Assembly (NCBI GenBank): GCA_028277485.1
Contig: JANQGE010000036.1
Span: 1 to 41,830, forward strand
Length of the DNA stretch: 41,830 nt
From: Chlorobium sp.
GTDB lineage: Bacteria; Bacteroidota; Chlorobiia; Chlorobiales; Chlorobiaceae
Direction: 5' to 3'
The notes under the pieces are model-generated. The model saw only the letters and a list, made by a program, of their open reading frames with translations, was not told where the DNA came from and made no database searches. Positions 17,807 to 26,864 of the stretch are shown here, piece after piece. Position 1 is the first letter of the stretch, and each line of letters begins with the position of its first letter. The translations under genes and the position numbers were made by a program.

Positions 17807-18601
17807 ATGTCATACGTATTAATAACCGGCGCCTCATCAGGCCTCGGAAAAGTTTTTGCACAAGAGTATGCAGCGCTCGGCGCCAACCTCATCCTGGTTG
17901 CGCGTTCAGAGGAAAAACTCCTGACTCTCTCAGCCGAACTGAGGGACAAATACAACATCGATGTCCGAACTCTCATGCAGGACCTTTCTCTTCAGGAAAG
18001 TGCCGAAAAGGTATTTGCTTTCTGCAACCGGGAAAAACTTACCGTCGAAACGCTGGTTAACAATGCCGGTTTCGGTCTCAGCGGAGCATTTGATTCCATG
18101 CCTTTGGAACACCTTGAAAAAATGATCATTCTGCACAACCTCACACTGATGAAACTCACCTACCTGTTCCTGCCGGACATGAAGCGCAGAAACCGGGGGT
18201 CTGTTCTCAACGTTTCTTCGATCACCGCTTTTCAGGGCATCCCTTACAACGCGGTCTACGCCGCCACAAAAGCATTCATTCTTACTTTTTCCGAATCGAT
18301 CCGCGAAGAACTCCGACATTACGGGATAAAAGTCTGTTCCCTCTGCCCCGGCCTGACAGAAACCGCAATTTTCGATAAGGCAGGCATCGATCCCTACCAA
18401 ACCCTGATGCCGATAGGCCCTCCCGAGCCGGTTGTCAGGGCTGCAATCAACGGGTTGGAAAAAAACAAAAACATCATTATTCCCGGCCTGATCAACAAAA
18501 TCCTGATACACGGGGGGCGGCTGCTGCCCCGCTCACTCATGTTGAAACTCGGTATAGTACTCGGCAGAAATAAAAAAGCCTTCCTGCAAAACAGTTGCTG
18601 A
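17807..18601 (+). CDS. Short-chain dehydrogenase/reductase (classical SDR)
   Basis: 264 residues from ATG 17807 (MSYVLITGASSGLG); a TTG four codons upstream is possible. NAD(P)-binding TGASSGLG, cofactor-site NNAG, and the catalytic Ser...Tyr-x3-Lys (VSSITAFQG ... YAATK) are complete. It belongs to the DltE/YqjQ-like group that reduces carbonyls of unknown substrates. A C-terminal basic/hydrophobic tail (GGRLLPRSLMLKLGIVLGRNKK) may touch the membrane. There is no strong ribosome binding site and no co-directional partner nearer than the protease gene 174 bp away. Substrate unknown. Confidence 0.88.
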   Translation: MSYVLITGASSGLGKVFAQEYAALGANLILVARSEEKLLTLSAELRDKYNIDVRTLMQDLSLQESAEKVFAFCNREKLTVETLVNNAGFGLSGAFDSMPLEHLEKMIILHNLTLMKLTYLFLPDMKRRNRGSVLNVSSITAFQGIPYNAVYAATKAFILTFSESIREELRHYGIKVCSLCPGLTETAIFDKAGIDPYQTLMPIGPPEPVVRAAINGLEKNKNIIIPGLINKILIHGGRLLPRSLMLKLGIVLGRNKKAFLQNSC

Positions 18602-18775
18602 TCTTGCCATGTGCCCGAAAATCTTTTTTGAAAACAAGGAGCGAAACCATATTCTTGACAGAATGATTGCAGGAAATTATTTTTACCCACGTCTAAACTT
18701 TAAAAGCTCTTTTACAGGTTTTCAACAGTAAACCCCGGTTCAGCATTTTCCAAAAACCATTTTGTTACGTGATAT

Positions 18776-19468
18776 ATGTTTTACTTCGATCCTTTATACT
18801 TTTTGTTTGCGCTGCCTCCCCTGCTGCTCGGCCTCTGGGCGCAGTTCAGGGTAAAATCGGCTTTCAAGAAATATTCACAGGTCACCCTTGCAAACCGCAT
18901 TAGCGGTGCAAAAGCCGCTCGCCTGATCCTTGACCGCAGTGGACTCGGCAATGTTGATGTCGAACAGACGCGCGGCATGCTTTCCGACCACTACGATCCG
19001 CGCAGCAAGAAACTCCGCTTGAGCGAACAGGTTTACGAACTGCCGAGCATTGCCTCCGTCGGCGTCGCTGCTCACGAAGCCGGCCACGCCCTGCAGGACA
19101 AGAAAGGGTACTTCCCTCTCCAGGTGCGTTCGGCCATGGTGCCTGCTGTCTCTTTCGGCAGCAACCTCGGCCCGATCATTTTCATCATCGGGATGTTTAT
19201 GGCAGGTTCTCTCGGCACCACGCTCGCCTGGACCGGCATCCTGCTTTTTGCAGCCACCGCCCTCTTCGCGCTTGTAACCCTGCCAGTGGAATTCGATGCC
19301 AGCAAACGCGCCAAGGAAATACTTGTCTCGCAGGGTATCGTCTCAAGGCAGGAGCTCAAGGGAGTCAATGCCGTGCTCGACGCAGCCGCCCTCACCTACG
19401 TTGCTGCGGCGGCGCAGGCCATCATGCAGCTTCTCTACTTCATCACCATCATGAACAGAAGAAACTGA
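18776..19468 (+). CDS. Membrane zinc metallopeptidase, YugP family
   Basis: 230 residues with membrane segments near 5-22, 115-135, 140-165 and 205-225. The zinc motif HEAGH (VGVAAHEAGHALQ, about 100-104) and a downstream glutamate in LPVEFDASKRA give a gluzincin-like site. The protein belongs to the DUF/YugP family of neutral zinc proteases found in many bacteria; the substrate is unknown. Length and start (MFYFDPLYFLF) match the family. Confidence 0.9.
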   Translation: MFYFDPLYFLFALPPLLLGLWAQFRVKSAFKKYSQVTLANRISGAKAARLILDRSGLGNVDVEQTRGMLSDHYDPRSKKLRLSEQVYELPSIASVGVAAHEAGHALQDKKGYFPLQVRSAMVPAVSFGSNLGPIIFIIGMFMAGSLGTTLAWTGILLFAATALFALVTLPVEFDASKRAKEILVSQGIVSRQELKGVNAVLDAAALTYVAAAAQAIMQLLYFITIMNRRN

Positions 19469-19474
19469 CGGAAA

Positions 19475-19504
19475 GTCGACAAGCTTCTTTTTTGCTTCTT
19501 CGAC
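19475..19504. terminator. Possible stem-loop after the YugP-type gene
   Basis: GTCGA (19475-19479) pairs with TCGAC (19500-19504) and AAGC (19481-19484) with GCTT (19494-19497), with a T-rich loop. It begins 7 bp after the stop codon. There is no T run after the stem, so its role as a terminator is uncertain. Confidence 0.3.
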
Positions 19505-19507
19505 GCC

Positions 19508-19599
19508 AGGACACCTCTATTTATTGTCATGAGCGGTTCACCTTTCTTATCCGCTCAACGAAGCAATTGAAGCGCGGAATAAATAAATAGAGGTGCCCG
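19508..19599. mobile_element. Family A element, copy A3 (about 92 bp, inverted, internally deleted)
   Basis: Starts AGGACACCTCTATTTATTG and ends AATAAATAGAGGTGCCC. Interior TCATGAGCGG and CTCAACGAAGCAATTGA match the reverse strand of copy A7. It sits between the protease gene and the trailer end of the CRISPR locus. The following 19600-19783 shows no gene I can support. Confidence 0.75.
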
Positions 19600-19783
19600 C
19601 CAATGATCTTTACTGCGATGTCTGGTGTTTGCGCTTCGGTTGTTATCGCTTTTTTGTTAAGATGTAAAGGAGGTGGGGATGTTCCCCGGTTTGTTGGGGA
19701 AGCTCAGGGAACCTCGTCTGGACCCGCTAACCTTGCCTCATTCTTTTCTACACTCTCTCTTTTCTTCCCCACTGTTTTCGAGG

Positions 19784-19815
19784 GTTTCAATCCACGCGAC
19801 CGTGAGGGATGCGAC
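19784..19815. repeat. Degenerate CRISPR repeat beyond the trailer end
   Basis: 32 bp, same orientation as the array repeats, identical in the first 14 bases (GTTTCAATCCACGC) and last six (TGCGAC) but with four substitutions in the middle (for example GTGAGGGA for GCGAGGGG) that weaken the hairpin. It is separated from the first intact repeat by 353 bp rather than by a 33-37 bp spacer. Confidence 0.85.
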
Positions 19816-19816
19816 G

Positions 19817-19930
19817 GTCAGAAAACAGGAAATCACCCCGCAGCAGGCCAACGCTATGCACTGGCATCTCGTTTGGAAAGATTTTAGCAAAAAAGGGTAT
19901 ATCGAATACATAAAAGAGGTACAAAAATGA
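19817..19930 (+). pseudogene. Tail of an unidentified ORF fused to the degenerate repeat
   Basis: Directly after the degenerate repeat an open frame reads VRKQEITPQQANAMHWHLVW... to a TGA at 19928-19930, about 37 residues, rich in charged and aromatic residues and with a coding look. Its upstream continuation runs back through the CRISPR repeat and then into sequence that does not look coding, so the gene has lost its 5' part. The stop overlaps the start of the next ORF (ATGA), which suggests an original two-gene operon. An internal ATG (HWHLVWKD...) could give a 24-residue product. Function unknown. Confidence 0.5.
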
Positions 19931-20139
19931 CAAAGCTCATCATAGACGATAAAGCGCTGGAGATACCTGTCTTCAGCCCAGTGTGCTCCTACTGCGAGCA
20001 TTTCTATCCAGAAGAAGAAAGACAGTGTGATGCTTTTCCAGAAGGTATTCCGCTCGATATCTGGACCGGAATCAATAATCATCGTACCCCATATCCGGGA
20101 GATAACGGAATTCAGTTCAACGCTATCCCTGCAGAGTAA
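19927..20139 (+). CDS. Small CxxC protein of a widespread uncharacterised family
   Basis: 70 residues with a good ribosome binding site (AGAGG, 7-8 bases ahead). Pattern: CSYCEHF (C22, C25 approx.), RQCDAFPEGIP, then NNHRTPYPGDNGIQF. The combination C-x2-C...C.AFP.GIP...H..PYPGD.GI.F is one I recognise from many small hypothetical bacterial proteins; the three cysteines and histidine may bind zinc. It lies between a degenerate CRISPR repeat and the array, on the strand opposite to cas transcription, so it is not part of the cas operon. A defence-related or anti-CRISPR role is speculation. Confidence 0.7.
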   Translation: MTKLIIDDKALEIPVFSPVCSYCEHFYPEEERQCDAFPEGIPLDIWTGINNHRTPYPGDNGIQFNAIPAE

Positions 20140-20168
20140 TGGCTGTCACCATCCGCATCAGCGGACGT

Positions 20169-23100
20169 GTTTCAATCCACGCACCCGCGAGGGGTGCGAC
20201 ACTTTGACTTTGCCGATAAAGTGTTCTGGAAGGAGTTTCAATCCACGCACCCGCGAGGGGTGCGACCCGATGACCAGACAATGCTCCGTAGCACTGTAGA
20301 CGTTTCAATCCACGCACCCGCGAGGGGTGCGACGTCCAGCAGCCGGGGCTCCCTGCGTTGCACTAAGTTTCAATCCACGCACCCGCGAGGGGTGCGACTA
20401 GGGGGATCGTCTTGAATAAACGCAGCATTAAGTTTCAATCCACGCACCCGCGAGGGGTGCGACCCTTACCGATACCGGGACGCCTCGACATCGTCACGTT
20501 TCAATCCACGCACCCGCGAGGGGTGCGACCTATCACGCGATCAACAGGAGGATTATCTTGAATGTTTCAATCCACGCACCCGCGAGGGGTGCGACTCCTA
20601 CGACAGGTATTGCCGTCTCTACTATCTTACCGTTTCAATCCACGCACCCGCGAGGGGTGCGACTGCCAAGTTTCCCTGCGGAGTGGTTGCATCCGTCGTT
20701 TCAATCCACGCACCCGCGAGGGGTGCGACATACGCCTCGAGCGCATCCTTCCCAGTGATCTTCTTGTTTCAATCCACGCACCCGCGAGGGGTGCGACATT
20801 AAGACTTCTATTCAACCAACTCTCATTAACAAGTTTCAATCCACGCACCCGCGAGGGGTGCGACGATCTCCCTTTTATAGATTTTATTCCTTGCTTTTTG
20901 TTTCAATCCACGCACCCGCGAGGGGTGCGACCCAGCATGATCTACTACAACGAAATCGATAAAAAGTTTCAATCCACGCACCCGCGAGGGGTGCGACCGT
21001 CTTGCGCACGATATGAAACCAGACATGGTAGGGGTTTCAATCCACGCACCCGCGAGGGGTGCGACCACTTCAGGGGGGGCTGTCTGATGGCCAAGTACCG
21101 TTTCAATCCACGCACCCGCGAGGGGTGCGACCGTGCATCCAATCCATGTCCCTCTCCCGTCCCAGCGTTTCAATCCACGCACCCGCGAGGGGTGCGACAA
21201 GAGAGCTGGGAGATGCTGATTCCGACGATTCGTTTCAATCCACGCACCCGCGAGGGGTGCGACGAAACCGGCATATCTGACGTTGAGAGGTGCTGTGTTT
21301 CAATCCACGCACCCGCGAGGGGTGCGACCAAATAGACCACCAAGCAGATTACCGACCACGGGTTTCAATCCACGCACCCGCGAGGGGTGCGACACAGCCA
21401 CCGCAAGGCACAGTAACAGGACGATCAGTTTCAATCCACGCACCCGCGAGGGGTGCGACTTGGAGGATTGTCCTCTATAAAACTCGCGTTAAGTTTCAAT
21501 CCACGCACCCGCGAGGGGTGCGACACTGATCTGTACTCTTAAGAAGGTTAGGTGTAGTTGTTTCAATCCACGCACCCGCGAGGGGTGCGACCTAATGATC
21601 CTGCACAGTTTCTCGAATTTGTGCAGTTTCAATCCACGCACCCGCGAGGGGTGCGACCAATCACGCGATCAATAGGGGGATCGTCCTGAATGTTTCAATC
21701 CACGCACCCGCGAGGGGTGCGACACGTACAGGTCTGATGGATCATGTACAGCGTTTTGTTTCAATCCACGCACCCGCGAGGGGTGCGACTATTTTCCTGT
21801 GCGTCAACACGACGCACCTCCGCTGTTTCAATCCACGCACCCGCGAGGGGTGCGACAGCCTCTAGATCCTCAGCGTGTTGCTACGGCTGCAGTTTCAATC
21901 CACGCACCCGCGAGGGGTGCGACCGTTTCTATGCAGTTTTTCAGGCTCATATGAGACGTTTCAATCCACGCACCCGCGAGGGGTGCGACCCGAACCTCCC
22001 GGAAGACTTTTACCATTTTCTCGATGTTTCAATCCACGCACCCGCGAGGGGTGCGACAGTCTGAGTTGCCGGCGTCTCGGTACGATATGACGTTTCAATC
22101 CACGCACCCGCGAGGGGTGCGACTGCTTCGTTTTCCTTGATCTTCTGATCAAGGTCAAGTTTCAATCCACGCACCCGCGAGGGGTGCGACCTTTCGCGTG
22201 ATGCAATTTGTTCTTTAAGGACCTGTTTCAATCCACGCACCCGCGAGGGGTGCGACAATATCATCGACATCCAACTCAATATTTCTGCTCGTTTCAATCC
22301 ACGCACCCGCGAGGGGTGCGACCGCCTTGGGGTTCAAAGCTGAAGCTCTTGATCCCCTTGTTTCAATCCACGCACCCGCGAGGGGTGCGACCATAAGGCC
22401 GTTACTCTCTGCATCAGCCTTCTCAAGTTTCAATCCACGCACCCGCGAGGGGTGCGACATTTTGCAGCGTCACTTGCGGCGGCAAGCGGGCGTTTCAATC
22501 CACGCACCCGCGAGGGGTGCGACCCAAGCCGCCGCCGACCGTTTCTTTTGCATACTCAAGTTTCAATCCACGCACCCGCGAGGGGTGCGACTTTCCATGT
22601 GTCCATTCCTTGCTGTTGCTGTATGTTTCAATCCACGCACCCGCGAGGGGTGCTACGCCGTAGTTCGGGTTTGCCTTTATCCATACATCGTTTCAATCCA
22701 CGCACCCGCGAGGGGTGCGACTTCAAAAAATCAACACTTCTCATGTTCATCCTATGTTTCAATCCACGCACCCGCGAGGGGTGCGACATCCCGTATTTTG
22801 CACCATATGGCGTTTGCAAGGTTTCAATCCACGCACCCGCGAGGGGTGCGACGAAATAGAGCCGAGTAAAGCCCTTTAATTTTAAAGTTTCAATCCACGC
22901 ACCCGCGAGGGGTGCGACGACAACGCCGGCCAGTAATAATCGTACCTAGTAGTTTCAATCCACGCACCCGCGAGGGGTGCGACCGCACAGGAAAATAATG
23001 TTATGGCTGATACAGCTAAGTTTCAATCCACGCACCCGCGAGGGGTGCGACATAAGGAGCGTCTATAATAGGGGATGAGTGTTCAAGTTTCAATCCACGC

Positions 23101-23580
23101 ACCCGCGAGGGGTGCGACGCTTTACGAAACGGCACGGCTTGAGCGTCTATTGTTTCAATCCACGCACCCGCGAGGGGTGCGACACGGCAGGCTCGGCAAT
23201 CAAAAGCCTCTCGACAAAGTTTCAATCCACGCACCCGCGAGGGGTGCGACATTGCTGCTTCTGGCGTCTTTCCCCTCGCAGAGTCGTTTCAATCCACGCA
23301 CCCGCGAGGGGTGCGACAAGACCGCATGATTGAAAACGGGTTCGGTGACGAGTTTCAATCCACGCACCCGCGAGGGGTGCGACCCGGCTCGGACAACAAT
23401 GGCCGCACGCGTCAAGGTTTCAATCCACGCACCCGCGAGGGGTGCGACAATGCTCATCGAGCGTACGAGATCAGTTGTTGCTCGTTTCAATCCACGCACC
23501 CGCGAGGGGTGCGACATAGACGTTTTTGTCATATAATATGCATTATGTGTTTCAATCCACGCACCCGCGAGGGGTGCGAC
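20169..23580 (-). CRISPR. Type I-C CRISPR array, 52 repeats and 51 spacers
   Basis: By my count 52 copies of a 32-bp repeat (first 20169-20200, last 23549-23580) with spacers of 33-37 bp. On the plus strand the repeat begins GTTTCAATCCACGC and ends GGGGTGCGAC; on the transcribed minus strand it ends ATTGAAAC, the 5' handle of I-C crRNAs. CGCACCC and GGGGTGCG form the hairpin that Cas5c recognises. The cas2 side (high coordinates) is the leader, so the newest spacers are near 23516-23548 and the oldest near 20201. All repeats are identical except the one at 22625-22656, where GTGCGAC reads GTGCTAC. Four spacers (20399-20431, 20530-20563, 21460-21492, 21658-21691) overlap on one target. Open frames seen through the array (FQSTHPRGVR and its mirror) are repeat translations, not genes. 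Confidence 0.99.
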
Positions 23581-23755
23581 TGTTCGGCTTTAGTGTCAAA
23601 TATTCCGCGGCTTGCAAAGGATAATATTGCGAACCGTTTCGTATACCAAATAACATTAAACGCAGATTTGACAACCTTGTCTATAACTGTAAAAATATCA
23701 ATTGTTTATAAAAACGCGAATATCCTGGAGGAAAAGGAACAGCATCCTGTTCGCG
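23581..23755 (-). promoter_or_regulatory. CRISPR leader
   Basis: 175 bp between cas2 and the first repeat, more AT-rich than the array and without a gene. On the minus strand a possible promoter is TTGTCA, 16 bases, TATTTG, about 95 bp ahead of the first repeat; another -35-like TTGATA lies upstream. The leader both starts the pre-crRNA transcript and directs new spacer insertion at its border. Promoter details are inference. Confidence 0.75.
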
Positions 23756-24046
23756 TCATAAGATAAGCGGCCCTTCAAGATCGCGAGGTTCCCTTACGCC
23801 TTCGTGCTCGACGCGGCGCTTCCAGTTCGAACCGAGATAATAAAACCGTAAACTGTCTTTCTCGTGATTCATGATGTTAACAAGCTTTGAACGCAAAGAT
23901 GCCCATTGAGCGGGATCGACCATACATTCGAATACGGAAAACTGAACCCTCTGACCGTAATTCTGGCAGGTTTTTGCAATCCGCCTCAAACGACGCCGTC
24001 CAGCAGCATCCTCGGTGTTCACATCATAAGTAACAAGCACAACCAT
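23756..24046 (-). CDS. cas2: Cas2, adaptation complex subunit
   Basis: 96 residues, ferredoxin-like. Starts MVVLVTYDVNTED, with the aspartate of the Cas2 active-site-like position, and ends with the beta strand GPLIL that docks on Cas1. RRLRRIAKTCQNYGQRVQFSVFEC is the conserved family block. With Cas1 it forms the integrase that inserts spacers at the leader. The start lies 3 bp after the cas1 stop. Confidence 0.98.
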   Translation of the reverse strand: MVVLVTYDVNTEDAAGRRRLRRIAKTCQNYGQRVQFSVFECMVDPAQWASLRSKLVNIMNHEKDSLRFYYLGSNWKRRVEHEGVREPRDLEGPLIL

Positions 24047-24049
24047 GGA

Positions 24050-25081
24050 TCATCTCCAGACGAATGGCGGATATGCATCGATATCCCCTCTGATATGCCT
24101 TGCAAGTAGCAGCGCCTGCATATGCCAGAGCAACCCTATAGGCATTTTCTCCTGTAAAAACGGATGCACAATCTCTTCACTTTTTCGATTCTGATAGGCA
24201 ACCAGCATTTCTTTCCGAGCGTCATCCTTGAGAAGAACTGCACCGGATTCTGATATCTCGAAATCCTTTGCCTTGACTTGGCCACGGTTGATAACGGTGA
24301 GCGTCAATCGGTCAGCCATGAAGACGCGGAACTCTTCGAGCATATCGAGCGCGAGACTCGGCCTGCCGGGCCTATCCCTATGCAGAAACCCTGCTGCGGG
24401 ATCAAGCCCTGTTGTTTCCAGTGCAGAACGGATATCGTGGGTCAAAAGAGTATAAAAAAATGACAGGAGGCAGTTTACCCTGTCGAGCGGAGGACGCCTG
24501 TTTCGACCGTTGAATCGAAACGCCTCTCCCGGCGAGGTAATTGCCTGGTTGAACACCTCAAAATAATTCCTTGCCGCCTCTCCCTCTATTCCTCTTATAC
24601 ACTCCAGATCGTTTTCACGTTTTAACCGATTAACGCATCCGGCCAGCATCCGCTGAGCCTCTTTCAGAGCATCGACATCAACTTTTTCCGGGTGATCCCT
24701 CACCACTCGTGATAAAACAGTTCGGGCATTACCAATCTTCCCGATAAGAAAGCTACGGGCAAGCGCCGCCGAGTGTTCAGAGTCATCTGCCCTACGGTAT
24801 TGCTCGCGACGCAGGAGAATATTGCCTCGTACCGGCCCCTGAACCGTACAGAGAAATCTGCCATACTGAGTTAAAAATGTCACGGCCACACCTTTTTCCG
24901 CACAGTAGCCGAGCAAGTAGGGACTCGCGGAAATCTGACCGAAACAGACAATCCCGTCAAGAATATGTATTGGAATACGAGTTTTTTCTTCCCGGTCGAT
25001 TCTAACCAGAACACACTCCCCTTCTTTGGACAGATATGTTCCCTGTGTACTGACATAGAGGGTATTCTGAAGTCTTTTCAC
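24050..25081 (-). CDS. cas1: Cas1 integrase, type I-C
   Basis: 343 residues. Two-domain Cas1: beta-sandwich N-terminus (LYVSTQGTYLSKEGE) and an alpha-helical catalytic part with the metal residues E166 (IRGIEGEAA), H234 (GFLHRDRPGRPSLALD) and E249/E250 (MLEEFR). It catalyses spacer integration. The ATG overlaps the cas4 stop by 4 bp, so coupled. Sequence and order cas4-cas1-cas2 are those of subtype I-C. Confidence 0.98.
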   Translation of the reverse strand: MKRLQNTLYVSTQGTYLSKEGECVLVRIDREEKTRIPIHILDGIVCFGQISASPYLLGYCAEKGVAVTFLTQYGRFLCTVQGPVRGNILLRREQYRRADDSEHSAALARSFLIGKIGNARTVLSRVVRDHPEKVDVDALKEAQRMLAGCVNRLKRENDLECIRGIEGEAARNYFEVFNQAITSPGEAFRFNGRNRRPPLDRVNCLLSFFYTLLTHDIRSALETTGLDPAAGFLHRDRPGRPSLALDMLEEFRVFMADRLTLTVINRGQVKAKDFEISESGAVLLKDDARKEMLVAYQNRKSEEIVHPFLQEKMPIGLLWHMQALLLARHIRGDIDAYPPFVWR

Positions 25082-25722
25082 ATCTCCTCTTGCTCAAAAG
25101 TTGCATACAGTTTATTCAAATAGCTGACAGGGGCCTTTTTCCGGCTTATCGTTTCGGGCAGACATTGTTCCTGCAAGGAACATTGCCTGCATTTCGGCCC
25201 GAATTCAGGCGGTGGCGTAACACCCGACTCGAAAAGCCTGTGAGCCCCCGTAACAGCGGCAACGGCTTTCTCTCTCAACGAATCGTCGAAAGAAACATCA
25301 TGCCGGTGCCAAGTTTTTCCATAGAAAAGCGCACCCCGTTCTATCCGGCAAAGGAGCATTTCTTCCAGACACATCGCCTGGAGACACAACTGGATGTTGT
25401 CCGCATCATGCGTTTTGGGCTTCCCCCTTTTATACTCGACAGGAAAAGGCACCAAACCTCCTTTGTTACTGTGCCACTCAACGACGTCGGCAATCCCCGA
25501 AATACCGAGTTCCAGACTGCGCAGAGGAACGCTCCGCGTTATTTTCACATTGGGACGATATGAGTTCTCCCCTGCATCGACACGTTCATGCATCACCCGC
25601 CCCTCGGCAGTAAAAAGATTCTCGGCCCATTGCTGTTCGAGATGAATCAGCGCACACTGTCGGGGACAGAAAACAAAATGCTGAACAGCGGAAAGCATTA
25701 TCAGATCGGATTCGGCATACAT
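25078..25722 (-). CDS. cas4: Cas4 nuclease, type I-C
   Basis: 214 residues, RecB-like nuclease with an iron-sulfur cluster: C19 and C23 (FCPRQCALIH) at the front, CRQCSLQEQC near the end as the remaining ligands. The nuclease core includes GIADVVEWH and FPVEYKRGKPK (acidic and lysine residues of the PD-ExK site). It trims prespacers so that their PAM end is oriented correctly. It sits 3 bp after cas7 in the operon. Confidence 0.97.
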   Translation of the reverse strand: MYAESDLIMLSAVQHFVFCPRQCALIHLEQQWAENLFTAEGRVMHERVDAGENSYRPNVKITRSVPLRSLELGISGIADVVEWHSNKGGLVPFPVEYKRGKPKTHDADNIQLCLQAMCLEEMLLCRIERGALFYGKTWHRHDVSFDDSLREKAVAAVTGAHRLFESGVTPPPEFGPKCRQCSLQEQCLPETISRKKAPVSYLNKLYATFEQEEM

Positions 25723-25725
25723 TCC

Positions 25726-26826
25726 TTAGCCCAGTTTTCGAAGGAGAGCTACGCCACCCTCTAACCCTGAATCATCGACAGTAACCTGATAATCCCCAAA
25801 GGATCGCGCTGGCCCCTTTGAATCAGGATTTCTTTTAACCTTGATCCGTTCAAACAGTTTGTGCGCCGGAGCATTGCCCAAAGCGGTGTTATGCTCGAAG
25901 ACATACAGTCCACGTGTTGACATCATACCCCTCGCCGCTGAACGGTCATGCTCGAACATGTTTTCCAGAGCCTTCCAGAACAATTCAAGGTCTTCTTCAG
26001 AAAAACCGGTCTGGTTAGCTAGATGAGCAGAGATAAAACCATGAGCTCGATAAAGGCCATACGGCACGGTGTATTTGCGGCCCATCGTTCGGTTATCGCC
26101 ACTTTGCTTTTCAGCCTCCGCCTCAGTTGCAACAGCCATTCGCGTGATGCTGTGCTCAAGGGCGACAATCGGCTCGATTGAACGTGCAAAAGTCATCTGA
26201 ACCGGTCCACGTACCTGCCCGCAATTTGGTGCTGATTTCAGGGCCATCACTGCTCCAAATGTTCTAATATCGTAATAATCCTTGCACATTTTTTCTTTAC
26301 CTCTGTCAGATTCTTCAGCCGTTGGTTTACGCGGCTTTGCCCCTTTCAAAGCATCATCAATACTCTTCTTTACAGCTTTTATAGCGTCCTTGTTATCTTT
26401 CATCCAATTTTTGATCTCGCTTTTATCCACGTCTGCCTCAATCGTAAGAACCCCCTGTTCTTCTCGCTCTTCAAATCTTATTCCAGTAGGAAACACAATC
26501 TCAGAAAAAAGTTCAATCAATGCTGGATCTGATATTACCTTTTGAGATGCCTGACCCGTATCAATGCCTAATTCTTTGAAAGCCTTGAAATGCGCCTGAC
26601 CTAACACGGCTTTTTCTTTTACGTAAATATCATATTCAGCCTCGTCATTCTTCACAATCTGAACAAAGTTTCTAACTTTTCGTTTCAAACATACATCTGT
26701 CACGAGACCAAGCCCGGTCTCCGAATCAATACGCGGGAGGTTCCCTGCATCAGGGTCTCCGTTTGGATTACCATCCTTTACATCAAACAAAAGGACAAAA
26801 TCATATCTCTTATTAAGATCACCCAT
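25726..26826 (-). CDS. cas7: Cas7 (Csd2), Cascade backbone, type I-C
   Basis: 366 residues from the ATG at 26826, chosen because AAAGGAGG stands 6 bases ahead; a longer in-frame start at 26865 overlaps the cas8c stop and has no such site. RRM-like fold with YDFVLLFDVKDGNPNGDPDAGN..PR at the N-terminus, RTFGAVMALKS, RGPVQMTFARSI (the G-rich crRNA-binding region) and GLYRAHGFISAHLA. Several copies line the crRNA spacer in the I-C Cascade. Confidence 0.98.
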   Translation of the reverse strand: MGDLNKRYDFVLLFDVKDGNPNGDPDAGNLPRIDSETGLGLVTDVCLKRKVRNFVQIVKNDEAEYDIYVKEKAVLGQAHFKAFKELGIDTGQASQKVISDPALIELFSEIVFPTGIRFEEREEQGVLTIEADVDKSEIKNWMKDNKDAIKAVKKSIDDALKGAKPRKPTAEESDRGKEKMCKDYYDIRTFGAVMALKSAPNCGQVRGPVQMTFARSIEPIVALEHSITRMAVATEAEAEKQSGDNRTMGRKYTVPYGLYRAHGFISAHLANQTGFSEEDLELFWKALENMFEHDRSAARGMMSTRGLYVFEHNTALGNAPAHKLFERIKVKRNPDSKGPARSFGDYQVTVDDSGLEGGVALLRKLG

Positions 26827-26864
26827 AACGAACCTCCTTTCAACTATTGGATTTTTAAAATTCA

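Noticed and set aside
18609..18731. A 40-codon ORF starting MCPKIFFENKERN between the dehydrogenase and the YugP-type gene
   Set aside because: No ribosome binding site and no recognisable family; too short to support from sequence alone.
19600..19783. A leader-like region on the low-coordinate side of the array
   Set aside because: Repeat orientation and cas2 position put the leader at 23581-23755; the degenerate repeat marks this side as the trailer.
19817..20139. Toxin-antitoxin or CreTA-like safeguard of the CRISPR locus
   Set aside because: No repeat-derived antitoxin RNA with a spacer-like match to a toxin promoter is visible; the small protein has no toxin motif that I know.
20123..23536. 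Many long open frames across the array with repeated SIHAPARGAT, FQSTHPRGVR or SHPSRVRGLK peptides
   Set aside because: They are translations of the 32-bp CRISPR repeat in different frames; none has a ribosome binding site or non-repeat coding content.
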